Positions 1 to 7,209 of a stretch of DNA of 62,355 nucleotides are shown here, one piece after another. The translations under genes and the position numbers were made by a program. The notes under the pieces are model-generated. The model made no database searches. It saw only the letters and a list, made by a program, of their open reading frames with translations, and was not told the DNA's origin. The stretch's first letter is position 1; each line of letters opens with the position of its first letter. Source of the stretch: Sphaerisporangium sp. TRM90804 (lineage in GTDB: Bacteria; Actinomycetota; Actinomycetes; Streptosporangiales; Streptosporangiaceae); assembly GCF_029846175.1 (NCBI RefSeq), contig NZ_JARWAC010000041.1:1-62355 (forward strand), given 5' to 3'.

Positions 1-82
1 CGGGGTGTGTGAACACCAGGGCCGCGACAGCGGACAGCACTACGGCGCAGGCACCGGCCAGCGCCGCGATCGTTCGCCTCAT
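1..82 (-). CDS. N-terminus of an exported protein, cut by the window edge
   Basis: An ATG on the minus strand at 82, preceded by a GAGAG ribosome-binding stretch, opens a frame that runs off the left edge. The 27 visible residues start MRRTIAALAGACAVV and continue as an Ala/Val/Leu-rich hydrophobic stretch after two arginines, so they read as a signal peptide or first membrane helix. The gene is divergent from the marR gene and shares its intergenic region, which holds a perfect inverted repeat. It is therefore a plausible target of that regulator. No function can be given because the mature protein lies outside the window. Confidence 0.6.
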   Translation of the reverse strand, partial: MRRTIAALAGACAVVLSAVAALVFTHP

Positions 83-258
83 CCGCTCTCCTTCGCTCGA
101 TGGGGAAGTTCTTCCGCTTTGGTGCGCGGGGGCCGCGGCGCCGCCGACCCACGAGGTTCTCACCTGCAGCCGGTATAGAAGCGCCGTACCCGGCGGTCAA
201 GGGATCGGCCGGCGGGTCATCGCGGCCCGCGCCCGGGAACCACGCCAATCCGCTGCAT

Positions 259-288
259 ATCAAGCAGCTTGCTATCAAGCTGCTTGAT
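259..288. promoter_or_regulatory. Probable MarR operator
   Basis: ATCAAGCAGCTTG at 259-271 is followed, after four bases, by its exact reverse complement at 276-288. This 13-bp perfect inverted repeat lies 50 bp before the marR start codon, in the divergent intergenic region. MarR proteins usually bind such palindromes to repress themselves and a divergent target. A GAAAGTTTC palindrome at 299-307 sits between it and the gene. Confidence 0.7.
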
Positions 289-337
289 TCGGAGTCGCGA
301 AAGTTTCAGCCCGAGGGGCGCGCGTTATCGTCTCCTG

Positions 338-808
338 GTGACTCATCGCCGCACCACTGACGCCGGCCCGCCCGCCGCACCCCCAGCGCGCCTCAGCTAC
401 CTGGTGTACCGCCTGGAGCGTCGGCTCCGCGCCCGCCTGGACGAGGCACTCGCCCGGCACGGCGTCACGACCACGGAGTACATGGCGCTGAGCGAACTGC
501 GCATGGGCGACGGGGTCTCCTCGGCGGAGCTGGCCCGCATCGCCTTCGTCACGCCGCAGGCGATGAACCTCGTCGTTCGCAACCTGGAGCAGCGTGGACT
601 GATCCGGCGTGACCCGCATCCGGACGGCGGCCGTGTGCTGTGCGCCCGGCTCACCCGCAAAGGGCTCTCGGCTCTGCGGCGCTGCGACGGCCTGCTCGAC
701 GGCATAGAGGAGGTCATGCTCGCGGAGGTCGACGACACGACGCGCAAGACGCTGGTGGAGGGCCTCACCGTGTGCGCGAGAGCCCTGCGTCCCGACGCGC
801 CTTCCTGA
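338..808 (+). CDS. MarR-family transcriptional regulator
   Basis: This 156-residue protein has a winged-helix DNA-binding core of MarR type. The start of the core reads LSYLVYRLERRLRARLDEAL, the recognition helix region is SSAELARIAFVTPQAMNLVV, and the wing follows at DPHPDGGRVLCARLT. MarR proteins act as dimers, usually as repressors released by a small aromatic or phenolic ligand. I chose the GTG at 338; an in-frame ATG at 269 would place the coding region over the operator palindrome, so it is less likely. The divergent neighbour encodes an exported protein. The ligand cannot be read from the sequence; phenolic acids released by the nearby esterase are one possibility, which is only a guess. 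Confidence 0.85.
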   Translation: MTHRRTTDAGPPAAPPARLSYLVYRLERRLRARLDEALARHGVTTTEYMALSELRMGDGVSSAELARIAFVTPQAMNLVVRNLEQRGLIRRDPHPDGGRVLCARLTRKGLSALRRCDGLLDGIEEVMLAEVDDTTRKTLVEGLTVCARALRPDAPS

Positions 809-1025
809 ACTCGCCGGGCGGTGCGACCTCGTCGCCGGCGGGGCCGCGCCACTCCCGGGCCCGGCGACGGCGTCCGCCGCGACGGGGAGGGCGACGAGAC
901 GGCCGCCGGACTTCCCGTGCGGCGGGGTGGGTCGCGTCGCACGGGAAGCGGCCCCGGGAGGGAGCGCGCCCGGAACCGGATACGGCCGGTCGTGGGGAGC
1001 CGGCCGCGTCCGGTCGAGGCGTCGG

Positions 1026-2318
1026 TCAGGGGCTGGTGCAGGTGAGGGCGGGGGTGGCGGCGGTGCCGTTGCCGTTGAAGCCGAAGGTGGTGGAGCCGCC
1101 CGCGGCGATGGAGCCGTTGTACGAGGCGTTGCGCACCGTGACGCTGGAGCCGGACACGCTGGGCTCGCCGTTCCACAGGCTGCTGATGGTCTGCCCGCCC
1201 GGCCAGGTCCACCGCACGGTCCAGCCGTTGACGGCGGAGCCTGCGGCCCGGACCGTCACCGACGCCCCGAACCCGCCCGGCCAGCTGTTGACGGTCGTCA
1301 TGACCGCCGAGCACCCGCCGGGAGCCGGAGTGGGCGTCCCCGAAGGGGTCGCAGTGGGGGTGCCCGAGGGCGTCGGGGTGGGGGTGGGGGCCGGGTCGCT
1401 CTGGAACTGCGTGAAGAACCGCCAGGTCTCCGCCGGAAGCCAGCTGGAGCCGCCGGAACCGGGGGACCCGTCCATGGGAGCCGGCAGGTGCCCTTCGTCG
1501 AACGCGGCCCATACGACCGGATACCCGGCCCTGCACCCCGAATAGGTGGTGGTTCTGTGCGTCAGACTGCCCTGCGATGGTTCGGGCGGGTTCTGGGCGG
1601 TGCAGCCGTTGTTCCTGACGAAGGTGTCACGCAGCGATCGTCCACCGGCGATGCTGAGCACGTTGTCCCTGATGCCGTGCGCGCCGAAGTACGCGATGGG
1701 CTGAGTGCCGCCGCTGCACCCGCTGATCTGACCGCCGGCGTAGACCGCCACCGCGCGGAAGACGGTCGCCCGGGCACACGCCAGCGCGTAACTCATGCCG
1801 CCGCCGTAGCTGAACCCCAGGGCGAAGCGCTGCGTCGTGTCCACGCAGAGATCCGCTTCGATCCTTCTGATCATGTCGTCGACGAACGTCACGTCCTCGC
1901 CGCCGGAGTTGGCCCAGCCGTTGTTGAGGCCCTGGGGCGCCACGAAGATGGTGCTGTTGTTCGACAGCCGCAGGAGCCCGTAGTAGGCCCAGACGTCCCG
2001 CTGCACGGTCTGGCCGGTGGCCACGTCGGTGGCGGTGCCGTTCAGCCAGTGGAACCCGAAGACCAGCCGGTAGGGACGGCTGTTGTCGTAGTTGTCAGGA
2101 ATCCTCAGGATGAAGGTGCGATTCTTGCCGTTGCTCTGAATCGAGTGCGTACCGTTGCTCAGCGCCGGCGCCCTGCCGCATCCGGCGGTGGGCGCCGCCG
2201 CGCTCGCGCCCGCGAGTGACACGCCCGCGCCGCCGCTGCTCAGCGCCGTGTGAGCCGTGCCCAGGACGAGGAGTACCGCGACCGCGGCAACCCCGACCAA
2301 CGATTTGTGCCTCAGCAT
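1026..2318 (-). CDS. Secreted CE1-type (feruloyl/acetyl-xylan) esterase with CBM2
   Basis: A 430-residue secreted protein. Residues 1 to about 40 form a signal peptide (MLRHKSLVGVAAVAVLLVLG). Residues about 45-310 are an alpha/beta-hydrolase of the PHB-depolymerase/CE1 group, with the nucleophile serine in GFSYGGG and a cysteine-rich pattern typical of secreted feruloyl or acetyl-xylan esterases. A TPTPTP linker leads to a C-terminal CBM2 of about 100 residues with conserved tryptophans, which binds cellulose or xylan. It should remove ester groups from hemicellulose outside the cell. A close paralog at 41186-42541 has the same catalytic domain but a CBM13 instead of CBM2. The promoter carries the full three-element cassette described in the findings. 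The substrate, feruloyl or acetyl, is not resolved by sequence. Confidence 0.85.
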   Translation of the reverse strand: MLRHKSLVGVAAVAVLLVLGTAHTALSSGGAGVSLAGASAAAPTAGCGRAPALSNGTHSIQSNGKNRTFILRIPDNYDNSRPYRLVFGFHWLNGTATDVATGQTVQRDVWAYYGLLRLSNNSTIFVAPQGLNNGWANSGGEDVTFVDDMIRRIEADLCVDTTQRFALGFSYGGGMSYALACARATVFRAVAVYAGGQISGCSGGTQPIAYFGAHGIRDNVLSIAGGRSLRDTFVRNNGCTAQNPPEPSQGSLTHRTTTYSGCRAGYPVVWAAFDEGHLPAPMDGSPGSGGSSWLPAETWRFFTQFQSDPAPTPTPTPSGTPTATPSGTPTPAPGGCSAVMTTVNSWPGGFGASVTVRAAGSAVNGWTVRWTWPGGQTISSLWNGEPSVSGSSVTVRNASYNGSIAAGGSTTFGFNGNGTAATPALTCTSP

Positions 2319-2439
2319 CGTGCAGCTTCCTCTCCCATTCGGCTCCGTCGCGGCAGGGCGGGCCGACGCCGGCGATCGTGTACGCCTCGACCTGCCCGGA
2401 GCCGTACACCCGCCGGGTCCAGCCCGGCCCGGTTGGGGT

Positions 2440-2453
2440 TGTTAACGCTCACA
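2440..2453. promoter_or_regulatory. Element C, LacI-like palindrome (TGTTAACGCTCACA)
   Basis: This 14-bp imperfect palindrome matches the TGTTARCGCTMACA consensus seen upstream of several secreted enzymes in the window. The centre CG and the half-site layout are typical of LacI-family operators. It lies about 120 bp upstream of the CE1-CBM2 start codon. Confidence 0.6.
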
Positions 2454-2633
2454 TCCGGCCCTCCGGTTGTGTTTCCGGCTCTGTCGATCGGGCCGTGGTG
2501 GTGGAGCGCAGCAAATACGAGGCGGAACAAGCCGTCAAGAGCCCCGCGCTCGCCGTCGCGCGAGGGGTGAGGACCGCGTGGGCTCGTCTGGGGTTTCACG
2601 GGCCGCCGCACCCGGCCGCCGAAGGCGTCGTGC

Positions 2634-2644
2634 TGAAACGTTCA
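2634..2644. promoter_or_regulatory. Element B palindrome (TGAAACGTTCA)
   Basis: A match to the TGAAANTTTCA palindrome that recurs upstream of GH43, GH27, GH95 and CE1 genes in this window. It lies about 190 bp upstream of element C. A further GAAAGTTTC palindrome is at 2743-2751. Similar GAAA-N-TTTC palindromes have been reported upstream of actinobacterial xylanase genes, which is my recollection and not checked. Confidence 0.55.
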
Positions 2645-2760
2645 TCGCCGACATCGCGGACCGGGAGACGGCGCCGCAACTTTCAGGGGGGTCGTGTGGA
2701 CGTCGGAGCATGTGCGTCGCGCGCGACGCGGGCGGTCTGGTCGAAAGTTTCTAGCGAGGC

Positions 2761-2830
2761 TTGACATGTTTCTTAAGGATTCACACACTGAGTCACCGAG
2801 ACGGTGCTCCTGCCGGGATCGGTGGTGGTG
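2761..2830 (-). promoter_or_regulatory. Element A, copy 1 of a conserved promoter-distal block
   Basis: The plus strand reads TTGACATGTTTC and, after a short variable stretch, CACACTGAGTCACCGAG, ending in a GGTGGTGG block. Three other copies (14321-14390, 44430-44496, 61440-61502) keep the same blocks. Relative to the CE1-CBM2 gene it lies upstream and on the minus strand. TTGACA and CACACT are 17 bp apart and could also form a promoter firing to the right, where no gene follows closely. Confidence 0.6.
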
Positions 2831-2914
2831 CGCGGCAGGGGTCACCGTCCGCGACACCCCGGCGGCGGGCGTTCGCCGGCGCTGTGACGGGGCGCCGGAC
2901 CGCGGGACGTCTCC

Positions 2915-2971
2915 GTGCCCCCCGCCTCCCATGATCGAAGATGGGGGCTCGGTCATGGGCGGGGGCGGCAC
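2915..2971. repeat. Long GC-rich hairpin
   Basis: An arm at 2915-2934 ending CTCCCATGA pairs with 2953-2971, which begins TCATGGGCGGGGG, with only small bulges. The loop is about 18 bases. It could terminate the methyltransferase transcript arriving from the right or a transcript started at element A, or be a structured small RNA. There is no T-tract. The rest of 2319-3089 holds elements A, B and C and no gene that I can support. Confidence 0.45.
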
Positions 2972-3089
2972 ATCCCCGTCGATCTCGGCGTGGCCGCCGC
3001 CGGCGACTCGGCGTGCCGCAGGCGTTCCGGGCGTCGAAGACGGAAGGCCTGGCGCGGTTCGCCCGCTCCAGGCCTTGACCGGTCACCGT

Positions 3090-3920
3090 TCAGGGTTTGA
3101 CGGCGACGCCGCCGTACGCCCAGGCGTGGCCGTCTCCGGGGATCGGCTCCTGGTACCGGTCGGGGCGCCACTGCACCACTTCGACCACGCCGGGATCGAC
3201 CAGCTGCCAGCCCTCGAAGAACCGCTCCACCTGCGCCTTGGTGCGAGGCACCATGGGGGCGGTGCTCTTGTCGTAGGGCTTGGTGAACTTCTCGCTCAGG
3301 TCTGGGGCGAAGTCGAGCGTGATGTGCGACAGCAGCAGGCAACTGCCCGAGGGCACGGCGGCCTTGTACTGCTCGACCAGGTCGTAAGGGGCCTCGTCGT
3401 CGGTGATGAAGTGCATGACCCCGACCAGGACGACGGCCACCGGCCGGTCGAAGTCGACGACCTCCCGGACCTGGGGGTGGGAGAGGATCGTCTTCGGCTC
3501 CCGGAGGTCGGCCTCGATCACCGACGTCCTCCCGGTGGGGCTGCCGGTCAGCAGGGCACGGCCGTGCACCAGGACGATGGGGTCGTTGTCCACGTAGGCG
3601 ACCCGGGCCCGGGCGTTGGCCTGCTGGGCGACCTCATGCGTGTTGCCCTGGGTGGGGATGCCTGTGCCGATGTCGAGGAACTGCGCCATCTCCTCCTTGA
3701 CGGCGAGGTGGTGCACCGCCCGGCGCAGGAAGTCGCGGTGCGCGCGAACGCCCTCACGCGTGCCCGGCGACAGCTTGATCAACTGTTCGGCCGCCTCGCG
3801 GTCGGCCGCGTAGTTGTCCTTGCCGCCTAACAGATAGTCGTATATGCGTGCCGCATGCGGGATCTTGGTGTTGATCCGCGCGAGGAGGTCAGCGGCCGCA
3901 GACTCCGGAGAACCCGACAT
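3090..3920 (-). CDS. SAM-dependent methyltransferase, DUF574 family
   Basis: This 276-residue cytoplasmic protein belongs to the actinobacterial DUF574 (Methyltransf_19) family. Family hallmarks are visible: HAARIYDYLLGGKDNYAADR near the N-terminus, the SAM-binding FLDIGTGIPTQGNTHEVAQ, YVDNDPIVLVHGRALL for the ribose-binding acidic loop, and VVLVGVMHFITDD. The family is abundant in actinomycetes, but its methyl acceptors are mostly unknown, so no substrate is proposed. It stands alone, with a GTTAGCGCT palindrome about 32 bp upstream of its start codon. This suggests it may share a regulator with the secreted enzymes. Confidence 0.9.
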   Translation of the reverse strand: MSGSPESAAADLLARINTKIPHAARIYDYLLGGKDNYAADREAAEQLIKLSPGTREGVRAHRDFLRRAVHHLAVKEEMAQFLDIGTGIPTQGNTHEVAQQANARARVAYVDNDPIVLVHGRALLTGSPTGRTSVIEADLREPKTILSHPQVREVVDFDRPVAVVLVGVMHFITDDEAPYDLVEQYKAAVPSGSCLLLSHITLDFAPDLSEKFTKPYDKSTAPMVPRTKAQVERFFEGWQLVDPGVVEVVQWRPDRYQEPIPGDGHAWAYGGVAVKP

Positions 3921-3951
3921 GAATAACCCTGCTTTCGTCGAATCAGCATGA

Positions 3952-3965
3952 TGTTAGCGCTAGCC
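3952..3965. promoter_or_regulatory. Element C-like site (TGTTAGCGCTAGCC)
   Basis: The left half matches the element C palindrome perfectly and the right half is degenerate. It lies about 32 bp upstream of the methyltransferase start codon on the other strand and about 570 bp upstream of the GH43 gene. Confidence 0.4.
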
Positions 3966-4027
3966 AGTAATCAGATCATCGCCTTTGAGTGAGTCTTTCG
4001 ATCCCGTCCCCTGACGCGGCGCCGTGC

Positions 4028-4038
4028 TGAAATTTTCA
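4028..4038. promoter_or_regulatory. Element B palindrome (TGAAATTTTCA)
   Basis: A perfect 11-bp palindrome around one base, matching TGAAANTTTCA. It lies in the 604-bp gap before the GH43 gene, about 410 bp before that gene's element C, roughly twice the usual B-to-C spacing here. The remaining sequence of the gap is GC-rich without a supportable gene. Confidence 0.55.
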
Positions 4039-4439
4039 TCGCCTCGGCGCAGCCGGCGGGGACGCCCGCCGCCGTCCCGCCCGCACGGCGGCCGAGGGGC
4101 CCGAGCCGTCTCGGCGGCGGGGCGGCACCACAACGGCCGATAGGTCACCTGTCCACGAGGGCGCCGTGGGCGCCGGCCGGTCACGGGGAGCCGCCGCCTC
4201 GGCCGGGCCGGCGTCATGCGGGGTGGACATTTCATCGGGGGTGGCTTACAAAGACATCCCGCGTCCTCGGTGAGAGTGCCGCCGAACACCGCTCGCCGGG
4301 GCCCGGGGCCTTGGCCGCCGGACAGCCACGGCGAAGGCGTCGCCACGGCCGGCTCCGGCGTGAGGCTGTGGTCCCCCGACTCAGCGCGACCTCCGGTGGG
4401 CCGTCACCCCCGTCTGCCGGCATTGTCCTTCACCAGAAT

Positions 4440-4453
4440 TGTTAGCGCTCACA
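4440..4453. promoter_or_regulatory. Element C palindrome (TGTTAGCGCTCACA)
   Basis: This matches the TGTTARCGCTMACA consensus and lies 71 bp before the GH43 start codon, a position suited to a repressor that blocks transcription. Confidence 0.6.
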
Positions 4454-4524
4454 TCCTGGCCCCGCGCTGATGCGGGCTAAGTCGGTCGCCGCCCGGGCGG
4501 CCTCCCGGTCACAGAAAGGCGATC

Positions 4525-6360
4525 ATGAAAATCCCCATCCCGCTCCGGGTCGGTCGCAAATCCAGGCGTGGCATCCTCTGGGTCCTTGCCATGACCTGTT
4601 TCGTGATGTCGATCCCGGTTGCCGCGAAGGCGGACAATCCCATCGTCCAGACGATCTACACCGCCGACCCGGCTCCTCTGGTGCACAACGGCCGGGTCTA
4701 CCTCTACACGGGGCACGACGAGGACGGCTCCACGTACTTCACCATGAGGGACTGGCGGGTGTACTCGTCGGCGGACATGGTGAACTGGACCGACCACGGC
4801 TCCCCGATGAGCCTGGCCACGTTCAGCTGGGCGGACCAGAACGCGTGGGCGGGCCACACCGTCTACCGCAACGGGAAGTTCTACTGGTACGTCCCGGTGC
4901 GAGAGCGGGCCAGCGGCCAGATGGCCATCGGGGTGGGCGTCTCCAGCAGCCCCACCGGGCCGTTCACCGACGCTCTGGGGCGTGCGCTGGTCAGGAACAA
5001 CGAGATCGACCCCAACGTGTTCATCGACGACGACGGACAGGCCTACCTGTACTGGGGCAACCCCAACCTCTGGTACGTGCGGCTGAACGCCGACATGATC
5101 TCCTACTCCGGTGGCCCGACGCAGATCCCGCTGACCACGGCAGGCTTCGGCACCCGCACCGGGAACGCCAGCCGCCCGACGCTGTACGAAGAGGCGCCGT
5201 GGGTCTACAAGCGCAACGGCCTGTACTACAACGTCTACGCCGCCAAGTGCTGCTCGGAGTTCATCGCCTACTCGACGGCTCCCGGCCCGACGGGGCCGTG
5301 GACCTACCGGGGGACGGTGATGCCCACGCAGGGCAGCAGCTTCACCAACCACCCCGGCGTCATCGATTTCAACGGCGGTTCGTACTTTTTCTACCACAAC
5401 GGGGCATTGCCGGGCGGCGGCGGATACACACGTTCGGTGGCGGTGGAGAAGTTCACCTACAACGCCGACGGCACCATTCCCAGCATGAACATGACCACCA
5501 CAGGGGCACCCCAGGTGGGCACCCTGAATCCCTACGTCCGCCAGGAGGCCGAGACGATCGCCTGGTCGTCCGGCGTGGAGACCGAGCGCTCCTCCGACGG
5601 CGGGATGAACGTCGGGTGGATCGAGAACGGGGACTACATCAAGGTCAAGGGCGTCGCCTTCGGCGCCGGCGCGACCTCCTTCGAAGCGCGGGTGGCCTCG
5701 GCCACCAGCGGCGGGAGGATCGAGCTCCGTCTCGGCGGCGTGAACGGCGCCCTCGTAGGGACGTGCGCGGTCCCGGGCACCGGCGGCTGGCAGGCGTGGA
5801 CCACCGTCTCCTGCTCGGTCAACGGCGCGACCGGCACGCATGATCTCTACCTGAGGTACACCGGTGGAAGCGGCAACCTGTTCAACGTCGACTGGTGGCG
5901 GTTCAGCGGCGGCTCCGGCGGCGGGAACGTGCTGTCCAACGGCGACATGGAGAGCGGAACGACGGGATGGGGCGCCTCCGGCGGAACGCTGTCGTCCAAC
6001 ACCGGCGTCGCGCGCGGCGGCACGCGATCGCTGTCGATCACGGGCCGCACGGCTTCGTGGAACGGCCTCACCCAGGACGTGACCTCGAAGCTGACCAACG
6101 GCAAGAGCTACACGACCAACGTCTGGGTCCGCTCCCAGAGCGGCACGCCCGGGGCGAAGGCCACCATGGCGCTCACCGCCAACGGCTCGACGAGCTACGT
6201 CCAGCTGACTCCGGCGACCCCGGTGAACACGGGCGGCTGGACCCTGCTGTCCGGTACGGCGACCGTGTCGTGGACCGGCACGTTGTCCGGCGCCACCTTC
6301 TACGTCGAGACGGCGGAGGGGACCGACGGCCTCACCATCGACGACGCGTCCCTCCAGTAG
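4525..6360 (+). CDS. Secreted GH43 arabinofuranosidase/xylosidase with CBM6 and CBM4/9
   Basis: A 611-residue secreted enzyme. Residues 1-37 are a signal peptide ending PVAAKA. Residues about 40-335 form a five-bladed GH43 propeller with the general base aspartate in YTADPAPLVHNG, a further acidic residue in NEIDPNVFIDDDG and the probable acid glutamate in TLYEEAPWVYK. Residues about 345-465 are a CBM6 (RQEAETIAWSSGVETE), and about 470-611 a CBM4/9-type module (NVLSNGDMESGTTGWGASGG). GH43 with CBM6 commonly removes arabinose or xylose from arabinoxylan. The ATG at 4525 has AAAGG upstream. Elements B and C precede it, and a FadR-type regulator follows 64 bp downstream. The exact linkage specificity cannot be told. 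Confidence 0.9.
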   Translation: MKIPIPLRVGRKSRRGILWVLAMTCFVMSIPVAAKADNPIVQTIYTADPAPLVHNGRVYLYTGHDEDGSTYFTMRDWRVYSSADMVNWTDHGSPMSLATFSWADQNAWAGHTVYRNGKFYWYVPVRERASGQMAIGVGVSSSPTGPFTDALGRALVRNNEIDPNVFIDDDGQAYLYWGNPNLWYVRLNADMISYSGGPTQIPLTTAGFGTRTGNASRPTLYEEAPWVYKRNGLYYNVYAAKCCSEFIAYSTAPGPTGPWTYRGTVMPTQGSSFTNHPGVIDFNGGSYFFYHNGALPGGGGYTRSVAVEKFTYNADGTIPSMNMTTTGAPQVGTLNPYVRQEAETIAWSSGVETERSSDGGMNVGWIENGDYIKVKGVAFGAGATSFEARVASATSGGRIELRLGGVNGALVGTCAVPGTGGWQAWTTVSCSVNGATGTHDLYLRYTGGSGNLFNVDWWRFSGGSGGGNVLSNGDMESGTTGWGASGGTLSSNTGVARGGTRSLSITGRTASWNGLTQDVTSKLTNGKSYTTNVWVRSQSGTPGAKATMALTANGSTSYVQLTPATPVNTGGWTLLSGTATVSWTGTLSGATFYVETAEGTDGLTIDDASLQ

Positions 6361-6423
6361 GGCCACGACCCACGAAGCGGGGGCGGGTGGCCGACCGCTC
6401 ACCGGGAGGATGAGAATCCTGTT

Positions 6424-7101
6424 CATGTCGTTGACCGAGCAGGCGATCGTGCGCATCAGGCGGCTCATCATGGACGGAGTGCTGTCGCCGGGCTCCCGGT
6501 TGCCTCCAGAACAGGAGCTGGCCGTCGAGCTCGGCCTGTCCCGGAGCCTGCTCAGGGAGGCGGTGCGCTCCCTCGTCACCACGCGGGTGCTTGAGGTGCG
6601 CCGGGGTGACGGCACGTTCGTCACGAGCCTCAAGCCGGAGCTGCTGCTGGAGGGGGTCGGGCTGGCGGTCGAGATGATGCGGGGCGATGATCTGCTGGAG
6701 ATCGCCGAGGTGCGGCGGTTGTTCGAGCCGGTGGCCACGGGGCTCGCGGCCACGCGGATCACCGCCGATCAGCTCGCGGTGGTCGGGCGTCATCTGGAGG
6801 CGATGATCGCCGCGCAGGACGACGTGGAGGCGCTCAACCACCACGATGACGCCTTCCACCGCGCGGTGTTCGAGGCCACGGGCAACAGATCGCTGTTCGC
6901 CCTGCTCAGCGGCATCGCCGGCTGGACGCTTCGGGCTCGGGTGTGGCGGGGGCTGGTCGAGGACGACGTGGCCGGCCGTACGGTCGCCGAGCACACCGCC
7001 ATCTACCGGGCGTTGGCCGACGGCGACGCCTCCCTGGCCCAGGCGGCGGCGCTCATGCACGTGAGCACCACGGAGACCTGGCTGAGGGAGAACCTCGGCG
7101 G
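6424..7101 (+). repeat. Duplicated regulator segment, copy 1
   Basis: This stretch is almost identical to 14847-15524. By eye I count about eight base differences. Identity starts at the base before the shared ATG and ends near the shared residues LRENLG, so only the coding region is duplicated. Confidence 0.85.
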
Positions 7102-7159
7102 ATCGTGCGCCGATCCGGCCCCTGAGCCGCGGGAGGGGGACCGCGGGGGCGACGGATGA
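6425..7159 (+). CDS. FadR-subfamily GntR transcriptional regulator, copy 1
   Basis: A 244-residue regulator with an N-terminal winged helix (residues about 5-75, including LPPEQELAVELGLSRSLLRE) and a C-terminal all-helical FCD ligand-binding domain with the metal-site histidines in NHHDDAFHRAVFEATGNRSL and the later VAEHTAIYRAL. FadR-type proteins commonly sense sugar acids or other carboxylates. It lies 64 bp after the GH43 gene and converges on the enolase gene. Its coding sequence is nearly identical to 14848-15567, with a different C-terminus. I start at ATG 6425 because the paralog starts there; an ATG at 6410 is also possible, but the GGGAGG lies only one base before it. Confidence 0.88.
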   Translation: MSLTEQAIVRIRRLIMDGVLSPGSRLPPEQELAVELGLSRSLLREAVRSLVTTRVLEVRRGDGTFVTSLKPELLLEGVGLAVEMMRGDDLLEIAEVRRLFEPVATGLAATRITADQLAVVGRHLEAMIAAQDDVEALNHHDDAFHRAVFEATGNRSLFALLSGIAGWTLRARVWRGLVEDDVAGRTVAEHTAIYRALADGDASLAQAAALMHVSTTETWLRENLGGSCADPAPEPREGDRGGDG

Positions 7160-7209
7160 GGCCGCGCGACGTGTGTGCCTTCGCCCGGCACGGGCCGCGC
7201 CCTGGGGCG

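Noticed and set aside
1321..1401. Microsatellite-like GGGGTG repeats
   Set aside because: They encode the Pro/Thr linker between the esterase and CBM2. Similar runs near 42960, 58990 and 60050 are linkers too.
4252..4266. AGACATCCCGCGTCC as a fucose-regulon operator before GH43
   Set aside because: The right arm matches poorly, and the gene is already covered by elements B and C. Chance similarity is more likely.
4477..6762. A 761-codon open frame on the minus strand
   Set aside because: It is the mirror of the GH43 gene and the following regulator, with low-complexity translation and no recognisable motif.
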